A stretch of DNA of 8,479 nt, taken from positions 1-8,479 of the forward strand of contig DMVN01000023.1 of assembly GCA_003476685.1 (NCBI GenBank), in the 5' to 3' direction. Below are positions 1 through 8,479 of this stretch, in pieces; position 1 is the stretch's first letter, and each line of letters starts with the position of its first letter. The position numbers were made by a program, and so were the translations under genes. The DNA is from Acidobacteriota bacterium (GTDB taxonomy: Bacteria; Acidobacteriota; Aminicenantia; Aminicenantales; Saccharicenantaceae). The notes below the pieces were generated by a model. The model was not told where the DNA came from, did no database searches, and saw only the letters and a program-made list of their open reading frames with translations.

Positions 1-921
1 CTGGCTCCGGAAGAAATTCTATCGCTTCTTATGGCTCTAAGGGACAACCTGTTAGCCTGCCCGGAAGAGGTGACCCTGGAAGTCAACCCCACGGCCGAAC
101 CCGACCGGGTTCAGGGCTGGCTCCAGGCCGGGGTGAACAGGCTGAGCTTCGGAGCCCAATCTTTTGATCCCGTGGTTCTTGGCGTTCTCGGCCGCCATTA
201 TCGGGCGGAGCAAACTATCAAACTGGTAGAAGAAGCCGCTCGGGTTGGCGGCCGGAATATCAGCCTGGACTTGATGATCGGAGTTCCAGGGGAAGCCTGG
301 CGGACAATAGAGGTAAATCTGCAGGCGTTGCGGGAGCTTCAACCCCATCACCTCTCGGTTTATATACTGGAAGAACTGGAAAAAGTTCCCTTCCGGAAAG
401 TCTGGGAACAAACCCCGCGGTCAGAGGAGGAAGTGGCCGAAACTTATGACCATTACCGCTTGAAACTGGAAGAGGCCGGCTGGTCTCAGTACGAAATTTC
501 TAATTTTTCACAGCCCGGATTTGAATGCCGGCACAACTTAAAATACTGGCGGTATGAACCTTTCCTGGGTCTGGGGCCTTCAGCCTCTTCCCATCTGGGA
601 AGTTTCCGCTGGACCAATCCCGGATTGTTAGAGGAATGGGCAGCGGCTGTAAATTCTGGAGAAGTGAACTTACCGGAGTTTATTGAGCTGACGCCCGAAG
701 CTGAACTTAAGGAAAGTCTGGTCTTCGGTCTGAGGCTAAGGGAAGGGATTTCCCTGGAGAAGTTGCGGCGGCGATTTCCGACCTTCGATTTTTCAAGATT
801 AGAAAAAAACTTCTCCCGGCTAGCAGCACGCGGGCTCTTGCAAATTAAGGATGGTCGGGTCAGTCTGCCCCCGGAGAAGTTTCTCGTAAGTAATGCCATC
901 CTTGCCGAATTGCTGTGGTGA
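1..921 (+). CDS. hemW: HemW-like radical SAM heme chaperone, 3' part (5' end outside window)
   Basis: The frame is open from base 1, giving 306 residues to the TGA at 919-921. HemW proteins are usually about 375-400 residues, so roughly 70-90 N-terminal residues lie upstream, including the CxxxCxxC motif that holds the [4Fe-4S] cluster. The ATG at 31 is an internal Met, not the start. Counting from the first visible codon, I see EVNP (27-30), GVNRLSFGAQSF (44-55), a LGRHY segment (63-67), the SLDLMIGVPGE strand (88-98), YEISNF (164-169) and CRHNLKYW (176-183), then the HemN_C-like winged-helix region (about 235-290). The HNxxYW signature and short length favour HemW over coproporphyrinogen dehydrogenase HemN. 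HemW is a cytosolic S-adenosylmethionine and heme-binding protein thought to deliver heme to target enzymes; it lacks HemN oxidase activity. Many genomes mislabel it as HemN. The family call is secure; the exact function is inferred from homology. Confidence 0.95.
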   Translation: MAPEEILSLLMALRDNLLACPEEVTLEVNPTAEPDRVQGWLQAGVNRLSFGAQSFDPVVLGVLGRHYRAEQTIKLVEEAARVGGRNISLDLMIGVPGEAWRTIEVNLQALRELQPHHLSVYILEELEKVPFRKVWEQTPRSEEEVAETYDHYRLKLEEAGWSQYEISNFSQPGFECRHNLKYWRYEPFLGLGPSASSHLGSFRWTNPGLLEEWAAAVNSGEVNLPEFIELTPEAELKESLVFGLRLREGISLEKLRRRFPTFDFSRLEKNFSRLAARGLLQIKDGRVSLPPEKFLVSNAILAELLW

Positions 922-935
922 GAAGCCGTTAACAG

Positions 936-974
936 CCCTGACCTGACTTCGGTCTTCAGCGGGGACTTTGTTTT
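936..974 (+). terminator. Possible intrinsic terminator after hemW
   Basis: Fifteen bases after the hemW stop, CC-CTGA (936-941) can pair with TCAG (956-959) plus GG (961-962), with C960 bulged. An inner stem GAC (945-947) / GTC (952-954) closes a UUCG tetraloop. A T-rich run, TTTGTTTT, follows at 967-974. The UUCG loop and T-run fit an intrinsic terminator, but the stem is interrupted by an internal loop and a bulge, so this is only moderate support. The pairing was worked out by eye without energy calculation. Confidence 0.4.
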
Positions 975-1147
975 AATCGCCAGTGAAAAGAAATGAAAAG
1001 TTTATCCATCTGGCCTGATAATTTCTTCCAGCTTCAGGTGGATTCATCGCTTCTCTTACAGGCCATCTTCTCGATGGCCGGGATTAAGTTTTCCTTGGGC
1101 TGTGCTCTCCGAACCGGGGCTATTTTTTTCCATTTTACCCTTTGAAT

Positions 1148-1178
1148 TTCAGTCTGTTTATGCTAAAAATTCTATAAT
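1148..1178 (+). promoter_or_regulatory. Possible promoter for the trxC-like gene
   Basis: A perfect TATAAT lies at 1173-1178, with a poor -35 candidate, TTCAGT, at 1148-1153 (3 of 6 consensus matches, 19-base spacer). A start near 1185 would leave a leader of only about 9 bases and would cut into the AGGA ribosome binding site at 1185-1188. The site is therefore either a very short-leader promoter or a chance match in an AT-rich stretch. Because 922-1193 separates trxC from hemW and carries a possible terminator, an own promoter somewhere here is expected. Confidence 0.3.
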
Positions 1179-1193
1179 AAAATCAGGACCAAG

Positions 1194-1634
1194 ATGAGTA
1201 CCAGTAAGATTAAAGTCAGCTGTTTTCAGTGTGGTCAGACCAATTTTTATCCGGAGAACCCAGGCTCGGGGACTGTGGTCTGCGGCCGGTGTCACAACCC
1301 GCTTCCCCGACCAGGGGAAGTGGTCACGGTCAATGAGATTCAGGCCGGCAACCTGATCGCCAGGTCCAGCCTGCCGGTTCTGGTTGATTTTTATTCCAAT
1401 TCTTGCGGACCCTGTTTGATGATGGCTCCCGTGCTGGAAAGGCTGGCCCGGCGACGGGCGGGAGAACTGATGGTCATCAAGGTGGACGTGGACAGGAACC
1501 CCGGCCTGGCCGCCCGCCTGGGAATAGCCTCGGTGCCTACTTTCATCGTCTTTCACAAGAATACTGAAAGAGGGCGGATTTCCGGAGCCATGCCCGAAAT
1601 GGACCTGTCGCTGTGGGTGGCCAGGCTGGCCTGA
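1194..1634 (+). CDS. trxC: Thioredoxin 2-type protein with N-terminal zinc ribbon
   Basis: This 146-residue protein is close to the 139 residues of E. coli TrxC. It starts with a zinc ribbon, C10-x2-C13 and C30-x2-C33, the hallmark separating thioredoxin 2 from thioredoxin 1. A thioredoxin fold follows, with the redox motif C71-G-P-C74, the VDV strand and the cis-proline segment V114-P115-T116. It should reduce disulfides in the cytosol, normally recharged by thioredoxin reductase; zinc-ribbon thioredoxins are linked to oxidative-stress defence. The oddity is SCGPC: the Trp that nearly always precedes the first catalytic Cys is Ser70, in the context FYSNSCGPC. Both catalytic Cys are present, so activity is likely. 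The start is the ATG at 1194, with AGGA at 1185-1188 spaced 5 bases. It stands alone, converging on the next gene with a 10-base gap. The call is secure; the symbol rests on domain architecture. Confidence 0.88.
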   Translation: MSTSKIKVSCFQCGQTNFYPENPGSGTVVCGRCHNPLPRPGEVVTVNEIQAGNLIARSSLPVLVDFYSNSCGPCLMMAPVLERLARRRAGELMVIKVDVDRNPGLAARLGIASVPTFIVFHKNTERGRISGAMPEMDLSLWVARLA

Positions 1635-1644
1635 TGACCGGTAA

Positions 1645-2901
1645 TTACTGTCCGGAATTTTCCAGGAAATAGCCCCGCCTGTAACGGACCTGATAATCCG
1701 TTCCTCCTTTGACCCGGACCTGGATCTGCCTGAAGCCAGCCTGTCCCGCCGGCCGGTCAGTTTTATAGAAGATCAGATAATAGGACGATAGATTCTCGGC
1801 TGATTTCCGGAGCCCCTCGACTGGATTGTAGGTATTGTCGGAAATGCCGCCGGTGGCTCTGGCGGCTTCGTTCAGCGCTTCAAAAACATCTTCCGACTGC
1901 TCATTCATAACCACCCCACTGATTCTCACCGGGCGCTTATCCAGATAAATGAAGTTAAAGACCGCTCCAGAATCGGCCAGGGCCTGGCTGACGTGTTCTT
2001 TGTCCAGGCGGCTTTCCCGGCGGTAAAACTGGAAAAGCTCCATCAGGGTATTGATAATATGCGGGTAATCCTGGTAACTGGACATCATTTGATTAAGAAC
2101 CTTGGGGCTGAGTTCGGGCCGGAATTCTCTCTGGTAGAAGAAAATCACCGCTTTCTGCCCCGGAGTGTGTTTCAGCGACCTGGCAAATGACATAAACTTG
2201 TTCTGGTCGACCAGCCGCAGCCCATCCAGCTTGACCAGGGTGTCCTGGTAACGCGACAGGATGTGTTCAATGCCAAAATTAAAGGTGGTGGAATCGGCTT
2301 CATTTTCCACGTCGGGGTCGGCTCCGATCGACTCTCCGCCGAAGGTGGCCAGGGAACGGGTAATCTTTTTCAAATCCCGGAGGGCGGTGTTGTATTCCTG
2401 GCTGCCCTGAATGATATCACTCCTCATGATGTTCTGCAGTTCTTTGCTGACCTGCGATTTGCTCTTGGCACGCAGGGTCTCCGGGTTGAAACGATAAATC
2501 TTGAGGGGGGTGATCAGGGTCAGGGTGTCACCCGGCAGGAAGTAGTTGCTGACCAGAAGGTTGACCGCATCTCCCAGTTTCTTATCGTAGTCGCTGGCCT
2601 GAACGATGATAAAATAATTCAGGTTCAGGTTCAGTTCCCTGGGCTGGCCTTCCAGAATCCTGGTCAGCCTGTTGTTTTCCACCAGATAGATGGCTTCAAT
2701 CGGTCGGACCTGACCGTCTTCAGCCACTTCAAAATCCTGCGGGCTGAGATTCCTGACAAAATTATTCTTCTGCAGGACCCTAACTGCTATGGAAGCCGGC
2801 TGGTCCGGATAGTCCTGGCGGGCTTCAAGACTGGCCTCAGTTACCAAAACCAGGGCCAGAGCCAGAGCGCTTATAAAAAAAAGCCTGGTTGGCAGCTTCA
2901 T
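1645..2901 (-). CDS. Secreted VWFA-related domain protein, Acidobacteria type
   Basis: I chose the ATG at 2901 (418 residues) over the in-frame ATG at 2937, because a GGAGGG ribosome binding site lies 6 bases before it and the product then opens with a clean signal peptide: basic residues K2 and R6, a hydrophobic core at about 7-20, and cleavage plausibly after A23 or A27. The mature N-terminus resembles the beta-rich opening of acidobacterial VWFA-related proteins (SIAVRVLQ... LSPQDFEVAEDGQVRPIEAI, about 38-71). A von Willebrand A-like core follows (strand NYFIIV 95-100, FFYQREF 254-260, FNFIYLD 315-321). The C-terminus carries the family's ending, SSYYLIFY (372-379) to YQVRYRRGYF (403-412). 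The usual DxSxS metal motif after the first core strand is not evident; the sequence there reads VQASDYDKK. No transmembrane anchor follows the signal, so a periplasmic or extracellular location is likely. Ligand and role are unknown. Its stop faces that of trxC. Confidence 0.85.
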   Translation of the reverse strand: MKLPTRLFFISALALALVLVTEASLEARQDYPDQPASIAVRVLQKNNFVRNLSPQDFEVAEDGQVRPIEAIYLVENNRLTRILEGQPRELNLNLNYFIIVQASDYDKKLGDAVNLLVSNYFLPGDTLTLITPLKIYRFNPETLRAKSKSQVSKELQNIMRSDIIQGSQEYNTALRDLKKITRSLATFGGESIGADPDVENEADSTTFNFGIEHILSRYQDTLVKLDGLRLVDQNKFMSFARSLKHTPGQKAVIFFYQREFRPELSPKVLNQMMSSYQDYPHIINTLMELFQFYRRESRLDKEHVSQALADSGAVFNFIYLDKRPVRISGVVMNEQSEDVFEALNEAARATGGISDNTYNPVEGLRKSAENLSSYYLIFYKTDRPAGQAGFRQIQVRVKGGTDYQVRYRRGYFLENSGQ

Positions 2902-2907
2902 TGATTT

Positions 2908-2913
2908 CCCTCC
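2908..2913 (-). promoter_or_regulatory. Ribosome binding site deciding the VWFA-protein start
   Basis: GGAGGG on the minus strand sits 6 bases before the ATG at 2899-2901. The longer in-frame start at 2937 has no comparable site and would put 12 residues before the signal peptide, so this site fixes the start. Confidence 0.75.
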
Positions 2914-2936
2914 GTGGATGTTAATTATTCGGATCA

Positions 2937-2965
2937 ATTATATACTACTATATACTACACTAAAA
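2937..2965 (-). promoter_or_regulatory. Possible promoter for the VWFA-protein gene
   Basis: On the minus strand a perfect TATAAT occupies 2942-2937. The hexamer 17 bases upstream (2965-2960) reads TTTTAG, a weak -35. It lies just past the 3' end of the tRNA gene and about 36 bases before the VWFA start codon. No strong hairpin separates the tRNA from this gene, so read-through from the upstream cluster is an alternative source of transcript. Confidence 0.35.
2941..2958. repeat. Tandem TATACTAC direct repeat
   Basis: TATACTAC occurs at 2941-2948 and again at 2951-2958, exactly 10 bases apart (one helical turn), beside the candidate -10 box of the VWFA-protein gene. The repeat is exact. It could be a tandem regulator site or simple low-complexity AT-rich sequence; nothing decides between these. 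Confidence 0.4.
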
Positions 2966-2972
2966 AAGAGAA

Positions 2973-3060
2973 TGCCGAAGAGGGGACTCGAACCCCTACT
3001 CCCATTTTTGCGGGAACTAGCCCCTCAAGCTAGCGTGTCTGCCAATTCCACCACTTCGGC
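2973..3060 (-). tRNA. tRNA-Leu (anticodon GAG)
   Basis: On the minus strand an 88-base class II tRNA folds cleanly. The acceptor stem is GCCGAAG / CTTCGGC with discriminator A. The D arm contains the GG of AATTGGCAGA. The anticodon stem CTAGC / GCTAG encloses the seven-base loop TTGAGGG, giving anticodon GAG, which reads Leu codons CUC and CUU. A long variable arm (CCC / GGG) is typical of Leu tRNAs, and the T arm is AGGGG-TTCGAGT-CCCCT. CCA is not encoded: the bases after the discriminator read TTC, so CCA must be added after processing. The gene starts 14 bases after the secG stop with no terminator between, so it is probably processed from the secG transcript. Confidence 0.97.
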
Positions 3061-3074
3061 ATTCCTGTTTTTTT

Positions 3075-3449
3075 CTATTTTTTGACGGGTTCTTCGGCTT
3101 TTGGTTCGGTTTTTTCAGCCGCGGCTGGCGGGGTCTGAGCTTTTTGTTCCTGGGTCGGGGTCTGGGTCTGAGTGGCGGCCGGGACTTCTTTAGCCGGGGC
3201 GTTCTTAACCACCGAAGAAGTCCTGCCGGATAACAGCCAGAGACCGAGAGAGGTTACCATGAACAAAATGGCACAGATAGTGGTAATCTTGCCGAGAAGG
3301 GTCTGGGCGCCCCTTGGTCCGAAAGCTGTTTGGCTGCCGGCGCCGCCAAAAGCTCCGGCCAGGTCAGCCGCCTTGCCCGACTGCAGCAGAACGGCCAGAA
3401 TCAGCACTATGCAGATAATAACGTGAATAATAACCAGTAAAGCTGTCAC
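3075..3449 (-). CDS. secG: SecG, protein translocase subunit
   Basis: SecG is the small subunit of the SecYEG channel and helps SecA-driven export across the inner membrane. The 124-residue product has two membrane helices (about 2-22 and 54-74) joined by the conserved cytoplasmic loop with [11 protein letters not shown] (34-44). A hydrophilic tail from about 76 to 124, rich in Pro, Ala, Thr, Gln, Lys and Glu, follows the second helix. Such tails are common but variable in SecG and look disordered. The start is GTG (3449-3447), supported by GAGGG at 3460-3456 with a 6-base spacer. It overlaps the tpiA stop by four bases (GTGA), which implies translational coupling. It ends with TAG, 14 bases before tRNA-Leu. 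The compositionally biased tail is the only unusual part. Confidence 0.94.
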   Translation of the reverse strand: MTALLVIIHVIICIVLILAVLLQSGKAADLAGAFGGAGSQTAFGPRGAQTLLGKITTICAILFMVTSLGLWLLSGRTSSVVKNAPAKEVPAATQTQTPTQEQKAQTPPAAAEKTEPKAEEPVKK

Positions 3450-4231
3450 TTTAATCCCTCATCCGCGCGCAGGGCTTCCCGGGCGATAGCCAGAAAAGAA
3501 TCAGCTTCAAGGGAAGCTCCGCCCACTAAAAATCCATCAACGTCCTTTTCCCTGGCTAAGGAAAGGGCATTGCTCGGTTTCACTGAACCGCCGTAGAGGA
3601 TTATAGCACAATCGGCCACCTTATTTCCATATTTAGCCTTTATCAGGCTTCTGATGAAAGCCTGGACCTCTTCTGCCTGTTGCGGGGTGGCGTTCCGGCC
3701 GGTGCCGATGGCCCAGATGGGCTCATAAGCCAGCAGCACCTGGCTGAAATCGGCCTCGGTCAGGCTGAAGACGCTTCTTTCCAGCTGGTCTTTTATCCTG
3801 GTCAGGGTCTGGCCGTTTTCTCTTTCGGCCAGGCTTTCACCGATGCAGACCACCGGCTGAAGACCATGAGCCAGGGCAGCCTGGGTTTTTTTTCTGACGG
3901 TTTCATCGCTTTCACCGAAATATTGTCTTCTTTCGGAATGACCAATAACTACAAAGTCGCAGCCCGCTTCCCGGAGTTGTAGTGGCGAAATTTCCCCGGT
4001 AAAAGCCCCCTTTTCCTCCCAGAAGACATCCTGAGCGCCGACCCTGATTTCAGTGCCCGAGACTGCTTTTTTTACTTCCTGGATGGCGGTAAACGGCGGG
4101 ATTAAAATCAGGGTAGCCGCCTTTACTTGAGGCCAGCCCCTGGCCACGGCTTCAGCCAGCTCCCTGGCCTCGGCAATGGTTTTGTACATTTTCCAGTTGC
4201 CGGCGATGACCGGTTTTTTTAAGGCCGTCAT
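3446..4231 (-). CDS. tpiA: Triosephosphate isomerase
   Basis: This cytosolic TIM-barrel enzyme interconverts dihydroxyacetone phosphate and glyceraldehyde-3-phosphate. The 261 residues are normal for bacterial enzymes of about 250. Substrate-binding N12 and K14 lie in AGNWKM, the electrophile H98 in VIGHSERR, and the catalytic base E170 in [11 protein letters not shown], which also starts the mobile lid. The phosphate-binding loops YGGSV (213-217) and GFLVGGASL (233-241) are intact. It starts at ATG 4231-4229, with AAGGG (4242-4238) 6 bases upstream. Its stop overlaps the secG start by four bases. It is the third enzyme gene in the gap-pgk-tpiA series and is separated from pgk by 138 bases that hold a possible mini-ORF. 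All catalytic residues are present, so the call is secure. Confidence 0.98.
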   Translation of the reverse strand: MTALKKPVIAGNWKMYKTIAEARELAEAVARGWPQVKAATLILIPPFTAIQEVKKAVSGTEIRVGAQDVFWEEKGAFTGEISPLQLREAGCDFVVIGHSERRQYFGESDETVRKKTQAALAHGLQPVVCIGESLAERENGQTLTRIKDQLERSVFSLTEADFSQVLLAYEPIWAIGTGRNATPQQAEEVQAFIRSLIKAKYGNKVADCAIILYGGSVKPSNALSLAREKDVDGFLVGGASLEADSFLAIAREALRADEGLK

Positions 4232-4241
4232 TTTTTTCCCT

Positions 4242-4292
4242 TTATTCGAATCGGGCTTTATCCCACTTCCGGTATGAAATTATTTCCGGCAC
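4242..4292 (-). CDS. Possible 16-residue leader-type ORF before tpiA
   Basis: In the 138-base gap between pgk and tpiA, a GGAGG (4305-4301) stands 8 bases before a GTG (4292-4290). The GTG opens a 16-codon frame reading MPEIISYRKWDKARFE, ending in TAA (4244-4242). That stop overlaps the tpiA ribosome binding site and lies 10 bases before the tpiA ATG, a geometry that suits translational coupling. The frame stays open upstream to a TTG at 4358, giving 38 residues, but that TTG has no ribosome binding site. The product resembles nothing I recognise and is highly charged. It could be a coupling peptide, or an idle Shine-Dalgarno-like sequence left by chance. Confidence 0.25.
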   Translation of the reverse strand: MPEIISYRKWDKARFE

Positions 4293-4369
4293 TTCAGCGC
4301 CCTCCTTATTTTCCTGACTTAGTCCGGCTTTGCTCGGGCGTCCTTTTTCTCTTTGCAATATTTATTGTC

Positions 4370-5548
4370 TTATTTAAGAGCCTCGATCCCGGGCAGGGTT
4401 CCGTAAGCCACAAATTCCAGAGAAGCTCCGCCACCGGTGGAGATGTGGCTGATCCTATCAGCCACTCCGGCTTTATGAATGGCGGCTATGGAATCGCCGC
4501 CCCCGACCACCGACAGGGCTCCGGATTCGGCCACTGCCCTGGCGATTTCTATGGTGCCCCTGGCGAAGGCCTCCACTTCAAACACCCCCAGCGGACCGTT
4601 CCAGAAAATTGTCCGGGCCGACTTAATAAAGTGCTTGTACTCGGCAATCGTCTTCGGCCCGATATCCACGGCCATTAATTCCTGGGGCAGGGGATAATTC
4701 TCAGCTACGGAAGCCACCTCCCGGCTCTCAACGGAGGCAGCCAGGACATGGTCAAGCGGCAACAGCAGTTTTACCCTGTTGGCTTCGGCTTTCTTCATGA
4801 TCTGGCGGGCAATTTCCAGCTTGTCTTCTTCCACCAGCGATTTCCCGACCTGCAGCCCCCGGGCTTTAAGGAAAGTGTAGGCCATAGCTCCGCCTATGAG
4901 CAGGACTTCAGCCTTGGTTAACAGGCTTTCCAGTACCGGGATTTTATCTTCAATCTTAGCTCCCCCGAGGATGGCCACAAAGGGTTTTTCCGGGTTGTGG
5001 GTTATCTTGCTCAGGTAATCAACTTCCTTCTTCAAAAGGTAACCGGCTGCTTTCTCGGTTATAAAAGAGGCAATGCCGACCACCGAAGCGTGGGCCCGGT
5101 GGCAAGAACCAAAAGCATCATTGACAAAAACCTGGCAGCCCTGGGCCAGCTGGCGGGAGAAGTCCGGGTCGTTGTCGGTTTCCTGCTTGTAAAAACGGAC
5201 GTTTTCCAGGAGCAGCAGCTCGCCCTCTTTTAATTCGGCCTTCAGCTTATCCACTTCCGGACCGATGACGTCCTGGGCCATGATGACTCTGGTCCCGGGC
5301 AGCAACTCGGCCAACCGCCCGGCCACCGGTTTCAGGCTCATTTTGGGGTTGAACTGGCCCTTGGGCCGTCCCAGGTGGGAAGCTACCACCAGCCTGGCTC
5401 CCTGCTGCAGCAAGTACTTGATGGTGGGCAGAGAAGCCTGAATCCTGGTGTCATCACGGATGTTAAGATTGTCATCCAGCGGAACGTTGAAGTCCACTCT
5501 CAGGAAGACAGTTTTACCCCTGACCTCGATTTCTTCCAGGAATTTCAT
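4370..5548 (-). CDS. pgk: Phosphoglycerate kinase
   Basis: It transfers the acyl phosphate of 1,3-bisphosphoglycerate to ADP, the first ATP-forming step of glycolysis, and runs in reverse in gluconeogenesis. At 392 residues it matches the monomeric bacterial form. The N-terminal domain shows the 3-phosphoglycerate site: RVDFNVP (17-23), SHLGRPKG (57-64), ENVRF (115-119) and the basic RAHAS segment (151-155). The C-terminal nucleotide domain shows ILGGAKIEDK, NGPLGVFE, the helix-capping GGGDS (349-353) and TGGGASLEF (371-379). It starts at ATG 5548-5546 with GGAGG (5558-5554) 5 bases upstream. The gap stop lies 16 bases upstream, so the two are almost certainly co-transcribed. There is no fusion to triosephosphate isomerase, unlike in some Thermotogae. 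The call is secure. Confidence 0.98.
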   Translation of the reverse strand: MKFLEEIEVRGKTVFLRVDFNVPLDDNLNIRDDTRIQASLPTIKYLLQQGARLVVASHLGRPKGQFNPKMSLKPVAGRLAELLPGTRVIMAQDVIGPEVDKLKAELKEGELLLLENVRFYKQETDNDPDFSRQLAQGCQVFVNDAFGSCHRAHASVVGIASFITEKAAGYLLKKEVDYLSKITHNPEKPFVAILGGAKIEDKIPVLESLLTKAEVLLIGGAMAYTFLKARGLQVGKSLVEEDKLEIARQIMKKAEANRVKLLLPLDHVLAASVESREVASVAENYPLPQELMAVDIGPKTIAEYKHFIKSARTIFWNGPLGVFEVEAFARGTIEIARAVAESGALSVVGGGDSIAAIHKAGVADRISHISTGGGASLEFVAYGTLPGIEALK

Positions 5549-5564
5549 CTTGGCCTCCAGGCAG

Positions 5565-8363
<2,799 letters not shown>

Positions 8364-8383
<20 letters not shown>

Positions 8384-8479
8384 GTTCGAGCTCAGGACCT
8401 GCTCGGAAGAAGAAACCTTCAGCCTGGCTGAGAAACTGGCCCGTGAGCTGGCGGGAAACGAATTGATACTCATCCGCGG
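8364..8479 (+). CDS. tsaE: TsaE, tRNA t6A biosynthesis ATPase, 5' part (3' end outside window)
   Basis: Thirty-eight complete codons are visible from the ATG at 8364, a frame too short to stand alone. The peptide contains CSEEETFSLAEKLARELAGN and ends in ELILIR, matching the TsaE/YjeE opening (a Ser-Glu-Glu-Thr segment, a helix ending in K-L-A, then the strand that leads into the Walker A loop). The GxxGxGKT motif itself would begin just past the window edge, so the ATPase core is not seen. TsaE works with TsaB and TsaD in making N6-threonylcarbamoyladenosine at position 37 of ANN-decoding tRNAs. The start lies inside the end of nnr with a 20-base overlap in another frame; GGAG at 8357-8360 is close upstream. 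The E. coli neighbours yjeF and yjeE are in the same order, which supports the call. Confidence 0.85.

Noticed and set aside
993..1145. A 50-codon plus-strand frame starting at an ATG in the hemW-trxC gap, with a GAAAAG stretch before it.
   Set aside because: No real Shine-Dalgarno sequence, no recognisable similarity, and a composition that follows the pyrimidine-rich local DNA. An open frame of this size in 272 bases is not remarkable.
1638..1655. CCGG...CCGG inverted repeat between the convergent trxC and VWFA-protein genes as a bidirectional terminator.
   Set aside because: Only four base pairs close a ten-base loop, the repeat overlaps the VWFA-protein stop, and the T-tract is short (AATTTT) on one side only.
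2263..2904. A 213-codon plus-strand frame opposite the VWFA-protein gene.
   Set aside because: It is entirely antisense to a well-supported gene with a signal peptide and family motifs, and its translation shows no family features.
2961..2967. A T-run on the minus strand after tRNA-Leu as a transcription terminator.
   Set aside because: No hairpin other than the tRNA itself precedes the run, so an intrinsic terminator cannot be supported.

Overview
The window is a bacterial chromosome segment made of ordinary housekeeping genes. It is moderately GC-rich, with clear GGAGG-type ribosome binding sites and short intergenic gaps. I see no insertion sequence, phage gene, CRISPR array or defence cassette. 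The best lineage hint is the gene at 1645-2901. It is a secreted VWFA-related protein of the kind repeatedly duplicated in Acidobacteriota and related phyla such as Candidatus Aminicenantes. That placement is an inference from one protein family and has not been tested.

Layout, left to right. (1) 1-921, plus strand: the 3' part of hemW, a radical-SAM heme chaperone, followed by a possible UUCG-loop terminator. (2) 922-1193: a 272-base intergenic stretch with no convincing gene and a possible short-leader promoter at its right end. (3) 1194-1634, plus strand: a thioredoxin-2 type protein (trxC-like) with a zinc ribbon. (4) 1645-2901, minus strand: the secreted VWFA-related protein, convergent with trxC and separated from it by 10 bases. 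(5) 2973-6569, minus strand: a compact cluster read in the order gap, pgk, (possible mini-ORF), tpiA, secG, tRNA-Leu(GAG). (6) 6570-6796: the divergent control region. (7) 6797-8479, plus strand: nnr, the bifunctional NAD(P)HX repair enzyme, overlapping the start of tsaE, which runs off the end.

How the genes work together. gap, pgk and tpiA encode three consecutive lower-glycolysis steps around glyceraldehyde-3-phosphate. They appear to share a transcript with secG (Sec translocase) and tRNA-Leu(GAG). GAPDH is known to hydrate NADH to NADHX as a side reaction, and Nnr, encoded divergently from gap, repairs that damage. The secG-tRNA-Leu(GAG) and nnr-tsaE adjacencies both match arrangements known in proteobacteria, so much of the window is conserved synteny.

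No clearly new biological system is visible. The items most worth a second look are a mini-ORF with a strong ribosome binding site between pgk and tpiA, a VWFA-related protein that seems to lack the MIDAS metal motif, and a thioredoxin whose active-site Trp is replaced by Ser.
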